DNA from: an uncultured Sphingomonadaceae bacterium
Lineage (GTDB): Bacteria; Pseudomonadota; Alphaproteobacteria; Sphingomonadales; Sphingomonadaceae
Assembly (NCBI GenBank): GCA_947493215.1
Contig: CANLQE010000003.1
Coordinates: 62,001 to 126,000, forward strand
Reading direction: 5' to 3'
DNA length: 64,000 nucleotides
The notes below the pieces were generated by a model that searched no databases, was not told where the DNA came from, and saw only the letters and a program-made list of their open reading frames with translations. Below are positions 51,386-60,171 of the stretch, piece by piece (within the stretch, counting starts at the first letter, position 1; each line of letters opens with the position of its first letter). The position numbers and the translations under genes are program-made.

Positions 51386-52055
51386 AAATGGTGCAACGCG
51401 TGCTCCTTCACCTTATCCTCCCCGCTATCACCGGGAGAATGATGAAGAGCATCTCATTTCCTTCATGAGACAAACCGCCATGGGATCATTAGTTACATTT
51501 GAAGGTGATCGCTTTCAAACGACCGCCTTGCCGTTTTTAGTAAAGCAAGATGGTGGGAACATAACTTTGCTTGGTCATTTTCCGAGAGTGAACCCACAAG
51601 CTCAACTCAACGCCTCTAGTGCTTTGGTAATCTTTCAAGGCCCCCAGGCCTACGTCAGACCAGACTGGTATCCCACTAAGCGCAAAGACCCTCGCACGGC
51701 GCCAACATGGGACTATATTGCCGTGCGAGCAGAAGCACAGATCGAGATTATTGACGATCTTCAATATGTGCTTGAACACGTGAAAGAGCTGTCCGACCAT
51801 TTTGAATCTGGCAAGGAAAAGCCTTGGTCCATCAACGACGCCCCTGCAGCATTCAACACACGTCAGGCGGGCATGCTGGTTGGCCTGAAGCTTCATGTGC
51901 AGCATCTTTCTGGTGTTTGGAAGATCCACCAGAATCATCCGCAGAAAAACCGGCTAGCTGTGATTGAAGGTCTGCGGGAAACTGGTGACTATGGTGCGCT
52001 CGGCATTGCAGACGCAATGGAACAGCGGGAGACTTTGCTGGCCAAGGCTAGATAG
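51375..52055 (+). CDS. PaiB-like FMN-binding protein
   Basis: A 226-residue split-barrel protein of the PaiB family (FMN-binding negative transcriptional regulator type). Family features are YPPRYHRENDEEHLISFMRQTAMGSLVTFEGDRFQTTALPFL, GHFPRVNPQ and the phosphate-binding AYVRPDWYPTKRKDPRTAPTWDYIAV, then KLHVQHLSGVWKIHQNHP. AAGG lies 7 bp before the ATG. It overlaps the ArsR gene. The regulatory label is inherited from Bacillus PaiB; an enzymatic role is equally possible. Confidence 0.9.
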   Translation: MNSENGATRAPSPYPPRYHRENDEEHLISFMRQTAMGSLVTFEGDRFQTTALPFLVKQDGGNITLLGHFPRVNPQAQLNASSALVIFQGPQAYVRPDWYPTKRKDPRTAPTWDYIAVRAEAQIEIIDDLQYVLEHVKELSDHFESGKEKPWSINDAPAAFNTRQAGMLVGLKLHVQHLSGVWKIHQNHPQKNRLAVIEGLRETGDYGALGIADAMEQRETLLAKAR

Positions 52056-52628
52056 TTTTAGGGGGAGCGGAGATTTTATGATCATTTTGGCTCTATCAAG
52101 GCGGATTTATAAAAGCATGAACTTTCGGGTAAAATGACTTCAAAACTGTCCATGAAACCAAGTTAGAAATCCAATGAGCTGTTTGAGCGCTCGATATTTT
52201 CAGTTGACGGGCGAAAACCGGTCACATCCTGATGCCTGGAATACCCAGCGATCTGCAGTTGGCAAGATATTCGCTAACAGCAGAAAGTAACAACAATCGG
52301 ATTGACATGCTGCCATCGACGACCATCGGACCGCCGATTACAAATCCGAACCCATCTGATAACTAAAACTACGGAGACGAAAGGAGGAAGCAATCATTAA
52401 AACGCAAACGAAGATTGTAGGTCAAATCACGCGCATCCAGCGATGCTTGTTGACCGGTGGAGAAGAAATGACGATACTTTCGAAAGGATGGTTAGCGTTT
52501 AATCTGTTTAACGGGGTTTATATCAACTGTCGCTAATGTCCGCTTCGGGCGCAAAAGCGGACACTAAAAGGCCATGCTCTATAAAACTGGCGCTTTGCTA
52601 AGAACCAAACCTGCGAACGAGCTTTTGC
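52056..52628. other. Intergenic region between PaiB and cobA genes
   Basis: 573 bp with no convincing gene. It holds a palindromic repeat at 52535 and, at 52396-52536, a 46-codon frame behind a very strong AAAGGAGG that lacks a standard start codon (ATT). The stretch 52090-52380 shows nothing recognisable. Confidence 0.5.
52535..52565. repeat. Intergenic palindromic repeat, inverted orientation
   Basis: AATGTCCGCTTCGGGCGC followed by AAAAGCGGACACT; the reverse complement reads AGTGTCCGCTTTTGCGCCC, so this copy is flipped relative to the others. Perfect arms TGTCCGCTT / AAGCGGACA. It lies between convergent genes. Confidence 0.75.
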
Positions 52629-53408
52629 CTATAAAGCTTCGGCGATCTTTGACTGTCGATGTAACGATTTATTATGATCCCGCGCCATTGCCGATCCGAT
52701 CAACATGATCGCGGGGCCGTTGCCCAGCGCGGTTTTTGCGGTCAGCGGCAGCAGGTCGATGCGGCTATGGATTATGCGTTCGTTGTCCAAACTGGCATTC
52801 TCTACCAGCAGAACGGGTGTATCCTTTGCCATTCCGGCGCCGATGAGATTTCTGGACACAATTGCCGCTGATGATTTTCCCATATATATGGCGAGAGTCG
52901 CGTCCGGCTCTGCCAAATTTTGCCAGTCTAGATCTAGCGGCTCATCTGATTTTGCGTGGGCGGTTACAAATATCAATTTTCGTGCCAACCCACGAAGCGT
53001 TAGTGATTTGCTCGCGCTGGCGGCAGCTGCAGATGCAGCAGTAATACCGGGGCATATCTGAAACATGATATCATGAGTGGTCAATATTTCCATTTCTTCT
53101 GTAGCGCGGCCAAAGATTGACGGGTCGCCGCCCTTGAGCCTCACAACCCGCTCTCCAGACTTGGCTGCATGGACGAGCATTTGATTGATTGTGCGCTGGT
53201 CTTTGGAATGGCGACCGGATCGTTTGCCTACAGCTACGCGGTTCGTTGCGGCCGGTATCAAGTCGAGTATGCCAGAACCAACAAGCGCGTCATAAAAGAC
53301 AATTGATGCGGCACAGATCAGTTTCTCGGCCTTTCGCGTCAGCAGATCGGGATCACCAGGGCCTGAGCCAACCAGCCAGACTGTTCCGGGCGCTATCAGC
53401 TCGCTCAT
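52629..53408 (-). CDS. cobA: Uroporphyrinogen-III C-methyltransferase
   Basis: SAM-dependent enzyme of 259 residues making precorrin-2, the precursor of siroheme required by the nitrite reductase upstream. Family motifs are VWLVGSGPGDPDLLTRKAEKLI, VRLKGGDPSIFGRATEE and ICPGITAASAAAA, with TLAIYMGKS later. It lacks the CysG dehydrogenase/chelatase part. It overlaps the nitrate reductase stop by 4 bp and is the last gene of the nitrate operon, which explains its presence here. Confidence 0.94.
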   Translation of the reverse strand: MSELIAPGTVWLVGSGPGDPDLLTRKAEKLICAASIVFYDALVGSGILDLIPAATNRVAVGKRSGRHSKDQRTINQMLVHAAKSGERVVRLKGGDPSIFGRATEEMEILTTHDIMFQICPGITAASAAAASASKSLTLRGLARKLIFVTAHAKSDEPLDLDWQNLAEPDATLAIYMGKSSAAIVSRNLIGAGMAKDTPVLLVENASLDNERIIHSRIDLLPLTAKTALGNGPAIMLIGSAMARDHNKSLHRQSKIAEAL

Positions 53409-55999
53409 TCGGCAGCCTCCAGTTCAAGACGCTTGGTTGTGGCCAATAACCCGGCAATTGCCGGGCGGCAGCTACCGCAATTGGTTCCTGCATTGATTGC
53501 GTCGCCCACTTCTTCGACGCTCGCCAAGCCTTGCTCTGCAATGGCTGAACAGATTTGGTTAGAGCCGACATCAAAACAGACACAGACGATCGGACCTTTA
53601 TCGGGGCCGGCTATTTTTGGGCGGGCAGCGAGCAAAGCCGGCGCGGCTACTTCTGCTTCCGCCACCAGCTGCGATGCAATCCAGTCGCGCTTAGGCAGTT
53701 CGCCAGTGCGTGTCAGAAACAACGCCGCGGCGAGCTTGCCATCATCGCCGCGAACCGCAAAACGCCGCATTCCGCGTTTCATATCGACCGCCTCCAACCT
53801 GTCGCCTTCTGGCAACATCGCCTCGACATCGACAGCCCCCCTTCCGGCCAATTCCGTCAACCAACCTCCCGCAATGCGCGAGCTGGTCCAATATAATAAC
53901 GGCGGCAGAATTGCCCGTTCACGGCTAACCAGGAAGGCGCGCCATTCAGGCAGAACTGCTTCCACTTCGGCAGGACTGTTCTTGAAAGCGGGTTGGCCCG
54001 ATAGGGGATCGACGGTTTGATCGGGAAGCAGGTTCATGCGGCCCGCACTGCTCTGTTGATCGGTCCAGTGCATGGGAGCGAAAATCTCTCCCTGCCGCTG
54101 GGCATCGGAAACGGCGACGCGAAAAATACTTTCACCCTGTGCCGCTCGAACACGGGCCAAGCCTCCATCGATAAGCTCCCGTATGGCAGCATCTTCGGGG
54201 TGAATTTCAAGCAGCGGTTCGCGGCGATGCTGCGAAAGGCGCGTTGATAGACCGGTGCGTGTCATTGTGTGCCACTGGTCGCGATATCGCCCGCTGTTAA
54301 GTCGCAGCGGAAAATCATCCTGGAGGAGCGCGGCCTGAGGCACATCAACGGTGATCATTCGGGCTTTACCATCGGCGGTTGAATATCGACTAGTGGCAAA
54401 AGGCGATTGTCCGCCCCATTGCCATGGCTGCCAATCTTCATAATATTGATCTGTAATATTGGCCCACTGCGAGAGATCCAGTGCGCGCTTACCGCTGTTA
54501 CAATATCCAGTCTGTGCGGCATATTCGCGAAAAATTTCCACGGGAGTGTCATATATGAACGCAGTTTCATGCCCCATAAGACGGGCAATTTCCTTGACGA
54601 TCCACCAATCCCCCTTGGCTTCGCCGGGTGGAGCAAACAAAGGTCGCTGACGGGAAATCACCCGCTCGCTGTTGGTTACGGTTCCGTCCTTCTCACCCCA
54701 TGCCAATGCAGGTAGTTTGACGTCAGCAAATGCCGCCGTGTCGGTATCAGCCATAACATCAGAGACCACCACAAATTCGCACCGTTCGAGCGCTTCGCGC
54801 ACAAAGCCGGCATCGGGCATGGAAACCGCCGGATTGGTCGCCATGATCCAGATTGCCTTGATCGAACCGTCATGGACGGCTCGAAACATGTCGACGGCTT
54901 TCTTGCCCGGTTGGTTTGCGATGACCGGGCTTTTCCAGAATGTTTGAGCAGCGTCACATTCCTGATCGGAAAAACCCATATGGGCGGCCAGCATTGAGGC
55001 AAGCCCTCCCACTTCGCGGCCACCCATTGCATTAGGCTGTCCTGTAATACTGAACGGTCCAGCTCCGGCCTTGCCAATCCGACCGGTTGCTAGGTGCAGG
55101 TTGATTATCGCATTACCCTTATCGGTCCCGCAAACTGATTGGTTTGCTCCCTGGCTGAATAGAGTGACCATCTTGGGATGAGCGGCGACCATTTCGCTGA
55201 GCTTTGCAAAATCTGCATCATTTATGCCCGCCTGACTGGCACTACCGGAAAGGTCATTCCAGAAATTTATAGGCGTCTTTACATGCTGAGCAAGATAGTC
55301 TGAATCGAGCAATTTACGCCGTCGCATATCGATCATCAAGGCGTTGAAAAGCGCAATGTCGCCATCCGGAGCGACAGCAATGTGAAGGTCAGCGCATTCG
55401 GCAGTTTCGGTGCGGCGCGGGTCGATGACAACCAACTTGGTCCCGCGCTCAACCCGTGCTTTCTCGATGCGCTGCCAGATGACCGGATGACACCAGGCGG
55501 TGTTCGATCCGACCAGCAGGATGAGATCCGCTTCATCTATATCATCATAGCTGCAGGGCACAATATCTTCGCCAAAGGCACGAACATGCGCCGCCACTGC
55601 GCTTGCCATGCAGAGGCGGCTGTTTGTGTCGATATTGGCGCTGCCGATAAAGCCTTTCATCAACTTGTTGGCGACATAATAATCTTCGGTGAGTAGCTGG
55701 CCTGAAACATAGAAAGCGACACTGTCGGGACCATGTTTGGCAATGGTTTCCGCAAAACGTCCGGCCACTAATGAAAGGGCTTCATCCCAATTAGCACGCT
55801 CACCAGTAATTTCTGGATAGAGCAAGCGGCCCTCAAGACCGACGGTTTCGCCAAGATGGGTTCCCTTGGAACAGAGCCGTCCCAGATTGGCGGGATGGCT
55901 TCCGTCGCCCTTGATCTCCAGTTCACGTTCACCAGTGACCTTCGCGCTGATGCCGCAGCCGACACCGCAATAGGGACATGTCGTGCGAACGCCGGTCAC
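53405..55999 (-). CDS. nasA: Assimilatory nitrate reductase, catalytic subunit
   Basis: Molybdenum bis-MGD enzyme of 864 residues reducing nitrate to nitrite in the cytosol. The N-terminal [4Fe-4S] motif is CPYCGVGC with a later cysteine in RLCSKG. Molybdopterin-binding regions include GSANIDTNSRLCMASAV and GSNTAWCHPV. The C-terminus carries an extra [2Fe-2S] BFD-like domain (VCVCFDVGSNQICSAI and GTNCGSCRPAI), seen in NasA-type enzymes that take electrons from NADH partners. It starts with GTG behind AGGGG and overlaps nirD by 4 bp. Confidence 0.95.
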   Translation of the reverse strand: MTGVRTTCPYCGVGCGISAKVTGERELEIKGDGSHPANLGRLCSKGTHLGETVGLEGRLLYPEITGERANWDEALSLVAGRFAETIAKHGPDSVAFYVSGQLLTEDYYVANKLMKGFIGSANIDTNSRLCMASAVAAHVRAFGEDIVPCSYDDIDEADLILLVGSNTAWCHPVIWQRIEKARVERGTKLVVIDPRRTETAECADLHIAVAPDGDIALFNALMIDMRRRKLLDSDYLAQHVKTPINFWNDLSGSASQAGINDADFAKLSEMVAAHPKMVTLFSQGANQSVCGTDKGNAIINLHLATGRIGKAGAGPFSITGQPNAMGGREVGGLASMLAAHMGFSDQECDAAQTFWKSPVIANQPGKKAVDMFRAVHDGSIKAIWIMATNPAVSMPDAGFVREALERCEFVVVSDVMADTDTAAFADVKLPALAWGEKDGTVTNSERVISRQRPLFAPPGEAKGDWWIVKEIARLMGHETAFIYDTPVEIFREYAAQTGYCNSGKRALDLSQWANITDQYYEDWQPWQWGGQSPFATSRYSTADGKARMITVDVPQAALLQDDFPLRLNSGRYRDQWHTMTRTGLSTRLSQHRREPLLEIHPEDAAIRELIDGGLARVRAAQGESIFRVAVSDAQRQGEIFAPMHWTDQQSSAGRMNLLPDQTVDPLSGQPAFKNSPAEVEAVLPEWRAFLVSRERAILPPLLYWTSSRIAGGWLTELAGRGAVDVEAMLPEGDRLEAVDMKRGMRRFAVRGDDGKLAAALFLTRTGELPKRDWIASQLVAEAEVAAPALLAARPKIAGPDKGPIVCVCFDVGSNQICSAIAEQGLASVEEVGDAINAGTNCGSCRPAIAGLLATTKRLELEAAE

Positions 56000-56337
56000 A
56001 TTACCCCTGCCAGTGTTGCCGCTCGGTCGATATAGATTCGACCACCATCAATCTTGACGGGAATGACAGGCACACAGCCTTTGTCCTCGCCGAGAGCTTC
56101 ACCGGTCAGGAGCGATATCCGCCAGTTGTGCAACGGGCAAGTAACGCTCGTGTCATGCACAATACCCTGACTGAGCGGCCCTTGTTTGTGCGGGCATTTA
56201 TTGATCAACGCATGCACGCTGCCATTGGATGTCCGAAAAATCGCGATCTCTTCTCCGCCTTGCACCGGCAAGGTGCGAGCTCCCAGCGTGAGAAGTTGAT
56301 CCACCGGGCCGATATCGATCCACTTGGCGTCATTCAT
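55996..56337 (-). CDS. nirD: Nitrite reductase small subunit
   Basis: A 113-residue Rieske-type protein. The cluster motif is Cys-x-His in CPHKQGPLSQG and Cys-x2-His in CPLHNW. The ATG at 56337 overlaps the nirB stop by one base (TAATG); the open frame further upstream lies in nirB and is not coding. It forms the NADH-dependent assimilatory nitrite reductase with NirB. Confidence 0.94.
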   Translation of the reverse strand: MNDAKWIDIGPVDQLLTLGARTLPVQGGEEIAIFRTSNGSVHALINKCPHKQGPLSQGIVHDTSVTCPLHNWRISLLTGEALGEDKGCVPVIPVKIDGGRIYIDRAATLAGVM

Positions 56338-58844
56338 TATCCGGCCTCCACAACAGCAAAGGGCCGGATTTCGGCGATATGCTTGTGGAGATGGGCGTCC
56401 TTGCCAGCCGCGCGCTCTTCCCATGGATCTTTTTGCAAGATGCTCTGGGCGTGAAGAAAACGCTGCGCCAGTTTGAGCCGCCCGTCATCATCTTCAACAA
56501 TGCGGCTCTTCACATATTCAAGACCCACACGTTCAATCCACGGTGCCGTGCGATCAAGATAGCGCGCTTCCTCTCGATAGAGCTGGATGAAGGCCGCGCA
56601 ATATTCGAGCGCTTCTTCCTCGGTCTCAACCTTGCACAGAAAGTCGGTGCCGCGCAGTTTGATGCCGCCGTTGCCGCCGACCATCAGTTCATAACCACTA
56701 TCAACGCAAATAATGCCGAAATCCTTGATGGTTGCCTCTGCGCAATTGCGCGGACAGCCTGACACAGCAATCTTGAACTTGTGCGGCATCCAACTGCCCC
56801 ATGTCATTCTCTCGGTCTTGATACCCAGACCCGTCGAATCCTGTGTTCCAAACCGACACCATTCCGAACCCACACAGGTTTTTACGGTCCGCAGTGACTT
56901 TCCGTAAGCGTGACCGGAGACCATTCCAGCAGCATTGAGATCGGCCCAGATTGCTGGTAAATCCTCTTTCTTGATACCGAATAAGTCGAGCCGCTGTCCG
57001 CCAGTTACCTTGACCAGACGTGCTTCATATTTATCCGCAGCATCGGCAATAGCGCGCAGCTCGTTGGGCGTGGTGACTCCGCCCCACATGCGGGGAACCA
57101 CGGAATAGGTACCGTCTTTTTGGATGTTGGCGTGCATGCGTTCGTTGACGAAACGGCTCTGGGGATCTTCTTCATGTTCACTGGGCCAAGCGCATAGCAA
57201 ATAATAATTCAACGCCGGACGGCACGATGAGCAGCCATCGGGTGTGGTCCAGTGTAATTCCTGCATGACTTCGGGAATTGATTTTAGCTGCTTTTCAACA
57301 ACGTTCCGTCTGACATCCTCGTGCGTAAAGCTGGTGCATTTACACATCGGGGTTTCTGCGCGTGCTCCGCCATATTCATCACCCAATGTGATCGCGAGCA
57401 GGCTTTCAACCAAGCCGGTACAACTTCCACAGCTGGCCGAAGCTTTGCAACTGGCGCGCACCGCATCGAGATCACCCGCACCCGCATTGATGCACGCGAC
57501 AACTTGCCCTTTTGATACGCCGTTGCAGCCGCAGATTTCTGCGTTATCGGACAATGCTGCAACGGCGCTGTCAGGGTCCCCGAGCGCGTCTCCGGATGCG
57601 AAAGCCTGACCAAATATCAGCGCCTCCCTAATATCGGAAATATCTTCCTGGGTTTTTAGAAGATCAAAATACCAGCTGCCGTCGGCGGTATCACCATAGA
57701 GCACCGCACCAATCAGCTTATTTTCCTTGACCACCACGCGCTTGTAAATGCCGCGCGAGGCGTCCCGCATAACGATATCTTCGCAATCCTCACCGCCACT
57801 AAAATCTCCGGCGGAAAAAACATTAATGCCTGATACCTTGAGCTTGGTGGACGTCACCGAGCCAGCATAGCCGGAAGGGTTTTCGGTAGCCTGATCGGCT
57901 AGTGCCCGGCACATTTCCCAAAGCGGAGCGACAAGACCATAAACTGCGCCGCGATGCTGGACACATTCACCTACTGCCATGATGGCCGGATCGCTTGTGA
58001 CCATATGATCGTCAACGACAATACCGCGCTCGACTTCCAGGTCAGCATTTTTTGCAAGTGCGACCGCTGGCCGGATGCCTACGGCCATCACAACCAAATC
58101 GGCAGCGATTTCCGTGCCGTCCTTCAATTTCACGCCGGTTACGTGACCGTCTCCCAAGATTTCTGCGGTATCAGCGCCGGTTAGGATCGTCTGTCCACGC
58201 TGTTCTAATTCAGACTTTAAGAGGAAACCTGCCGCTTCATCCAGCTGGCGTTCCATAAGCGTTGGCATGAGATGGAGAACGGTTACGTTCATCCCTTGCA
58301 AGTGCAATCCATGCGCCGCCTCAAGCCCCAGCAAACCACCGCCGATGACCACCGCATGCCCACCTTTTCCCGCAGCGGACAGCATCTTGTCGACATCATC
58401 TAGGTCGCGAAACGTTATGACACCGGGCAGATCATGGCCGGGTACCGGAATTATGAACGGATCGCTCCCGGTAGCGATGAGCAAACGATCATAGGACGTG
58501 ACTCGGCCGCTTTCACTGACGATTTCCTTGGCCTCGCGCTTAATGGCGATGACCTTATCACCGCTGACTAGCTCGATATCATTATCATCATACCAAGACT
58601 GGTCATTGATGATGATTTCCTCAAAGCTTTTCTCACCCGCGAGCACCGGCGACAGCATGATGCGATCATAGTTTACCCGTGGTTCTGCACCAAAGATGGT
58701 AATGGTATAGCGGTCAGCATCGCGGGAAAGAATTTCCTCAACCGTGCGACACCCCGCCATGCCATTGCCAATAACTACCAAATGTTCACGAAGATATCCT
58801 CCGCTGCCATTCGACTTTGCGTCAATGCTGACTGGTGCGTTCAT
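56337..58844 (-). CDS. nirB: Nitrite reductase (NADH) large subunit
   Basis: An 835-residue flavo-siroheme enzyme reducing nitrite to ammonium with NADH. The N-terminal FAD/NADH module has VIGNGMAGCRTVEEIL and VVIGGGLLGLEAAHGL. A central BFD-like [2Fe-2S] domain has CGCNGVSKGQVVACI and CKASASCGSCTGLVESLL. The siroheme-[4Fe-4S] domain shows CVGSEWCRFGTQDS and SGCPRNCAEA. AAGGA precedes the ATG. It lies between the porin and nirD genes. Confidence 0.96.
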   Translation of the reverse strand: MNAPVSIDAKSNGSGGYLREHLVVIGNGMAGCRTVEEILSRDADRYTITIFGAEPRVNYDRIMLSPVLAGEKSFEEIIINDQSWYDDNDIELVSGDKVIAIKREAKEIVSESGRVTSYDRLLIATGSDPFIIPVPGHDLPGVITFRDLDDVDKMLSAAGKGGHAVVIGGGLLGLEAAHGLHLQGMNVTVLHLMPTLMERQLDEAAGFLLKSELEQRGQTILTGADTAEILGDGHVTGVKLKDGTEIAADLVVMAVGIRPAVALAKNADLEVERGIVVDDHMVTSDPAIMAVGECVQHRGAVYGLVAPLWEMCRALADQATENPSGYAGSVTSTKLKVSGINVFSAGDFSGGEDCEDIVMRDASRGIYKRVVVKENKLIGAVLYGDTADGSWYFDLLKTQEDISDIREALIFGQAFASGDALGDPDSAVAALSDNAEICGCNGVSKGQVVACINAGAGDLDAVRASCKASASCGSCTGLVESLLAITLGDEYGGARAETPMCKCTSFTHEDVRRNVVEKQLKSIPEVMQELHWTTPDGCSSCRPALNYYLLCAWPSEHEEDPQSRFVNERMHANIQKDGTYSVVPRMWGGVTTPNELRAIADAADKYEARLVKVTGGQRLDLFGIKKEDLPAIWADLNAAGMVSGHAYGKSLRTVKTCVGSEWCRFGTQDSTGLGIKTERMTWGSWMPHKFKIAVSGCPRNCAEATIKDFGIICVDSGYELMVGGNGGIKLRGTDFLCKVETEEEALEYCAAFIQLYREEARYLDRTAPWIERVGLEYVKSRIVEDDDGRLKLAQRFLHAQSILQKDPWEERAAGKDAHLHKHIAEIRPFAVVEAG

Positions 58845-58856
58845 TCAAAATGTTCC

Positions 58857-60122
58857 TTAGAAACTGTAACCAAGCTGGACCCACAGCTTTTCGGTGTCCG
58901 TGCCAAACGACTTTGCGTTGTAATTTGCATATTTCAGTAGAATGCCGATTTTGCTGAGCTTGAATCCTATTTTGGCGTCCCATTCATTACCGTAATTTGC
59001 GCCGCCGGTGTCCGCCTCAAACTCGTGATAGGTGACCGCTGCATTGAGGCCGGGGAGCAGTTTTACGCCCGGTAGTTTCACGCTGGCAGTGGCGTAATAA
59101 TCGCGAAGGCCGGTGGCCGGGGTGGCCAAAAAGACATCCGCCCAGCCATTAAATTTATGCAATGTTGCCAAAGGCGTCCTGAAAGCGGTGACACCCGGAA
59201 GACCGCCGACGGTTGCACCTGTGTCAGAACCCAATTCTTCATAGCCGGCAGTCAGGCCAAAGCCTTTGAAACTGCCACCCAGGGATGCCGCGATATATTC
59301 AGCCTTATAGTCATTGGGGTTATTCTTATAGTCGGATTGAACGGCATAGCTGGCCGCAAAATTGATCTTGAAATTTTCGCCCACGGGGACAGCGCCATTG
59401 GCACGGAAACCAATCGTCTGGCTCGACAAGGCGTTAATCAGCTCGTTGGCGTCATAGTCGAGAAAATAGCCAAAACCTTTCAGCTTCACTGGACCGAGTT
59501 TATATCCCGCGCCAACAAAAAAATGATCTCCTTCAAAAGCCTGCCGCCGCCCCGCATCAACTCCGAATATCGTACGTTGGGAAATGGCGTAAGTGGTATC
59601 GAACTGGACACCTGCTGCAGACGCCTGTGCTCGGATGGCATCAAATGTTTGTTCATTCTGCCGCCATCCCACGCTGCCGACAAAGCGTTGATCGTCAAGA
59701 TTGATGCGTTGCCGGCCGATCGTGACCTGATCATCGCCTTTGGTTTTGTAATTGAGGTGAAGCTGATTAAGCTCAATATTCTGCGGGTCGGCGACAACAG
59801 AAAAGAGCCCACCCTTGCCATTAGTGGTGCTGTTAAAGTCATTTACCAGTCCCAATGTCGCTTCGGCCTCCGCCAAAAAAGACAGGCCATTATTAAAGGC
59901 CAGTTTAAGGCCGGGGCGCAATCGGATGGTCAGGGCATCGGCATCCAAACCGATATCATCCTGATCGACACCCTCATAACGCAGCCGCACATTCAACATG
60001 GGATCAAGCGTTACGCCGTCATCAATAGCAATTGGACCCGTTCCGCTCGCATGGGCGCTGGCAGGCAACGCAATTGCGGCGGCGGTAAGCAAGGATGCGG
60101 CTATGGTGTAAGTTTTATTCAT
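58857..60122 (-). CDS. Outer-membrane porin, alginate-export family
   Basis: A 421-residue beta-barrel with a signal peptide (YTIAASLLTAAAIALPASAHA) and the aromatic C-terminal end WVQLGYSF. The family pattern is MLNVRLRYEGVDQDDIG, ADALTIRLRPGLKLAFNNGLSFLAEAE and QVTIGRQRINLDDQRFVGSVGWRQNEQTFDAI. The ATG at 60122 has GGGGAAATA before it; the longer frame reaches into the ABC gene. Position inside the nitrate operon points to nitrate or nitrite entry through the outer membrane rather than alginate. Confidence 0.9.
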   Translation of the reverse strand: MNKTYTIAASLLTAAAIALPASAHASGTGPIAIDDGVTLDPMLNVRLRYEGVDQDDIGLDADALTIRLRPGLKLAFNNGLSFLAEAEATLGLVNDFNSTTNGKGGLFSVVADPQNIELNQLHLNYKTKGDDQVTIGRQRINLDDQRFVGSVGWRQNEQTFDAIRAQASAAGVQFDTTYAISQRTIFGVDAGRRQAFEGDHFFVGAGYKLGPVKLKGFGYFLDYDANELINALSSQTIGFRANGAVPVGENFKINFAASYAVQSDYKNNPNDYKAEYIAASLGGSFKGFGLTAGYEELGSDTGATVGGLPGVTAFRTPLATLHKFNGWADVFLATPATGLRDYYATASVKLPGVKLLPGLNAAVTYHEFEADTGGANYGNEWDAKIGFKLSKIGILLKYANYNAKSFGTDTEKLWVQLGYSF

Positions 60123-60171
60123 ACTTATATTTCCCCGGATATTTTTTCGTTGATCCAGGCATCTTCTCCGA

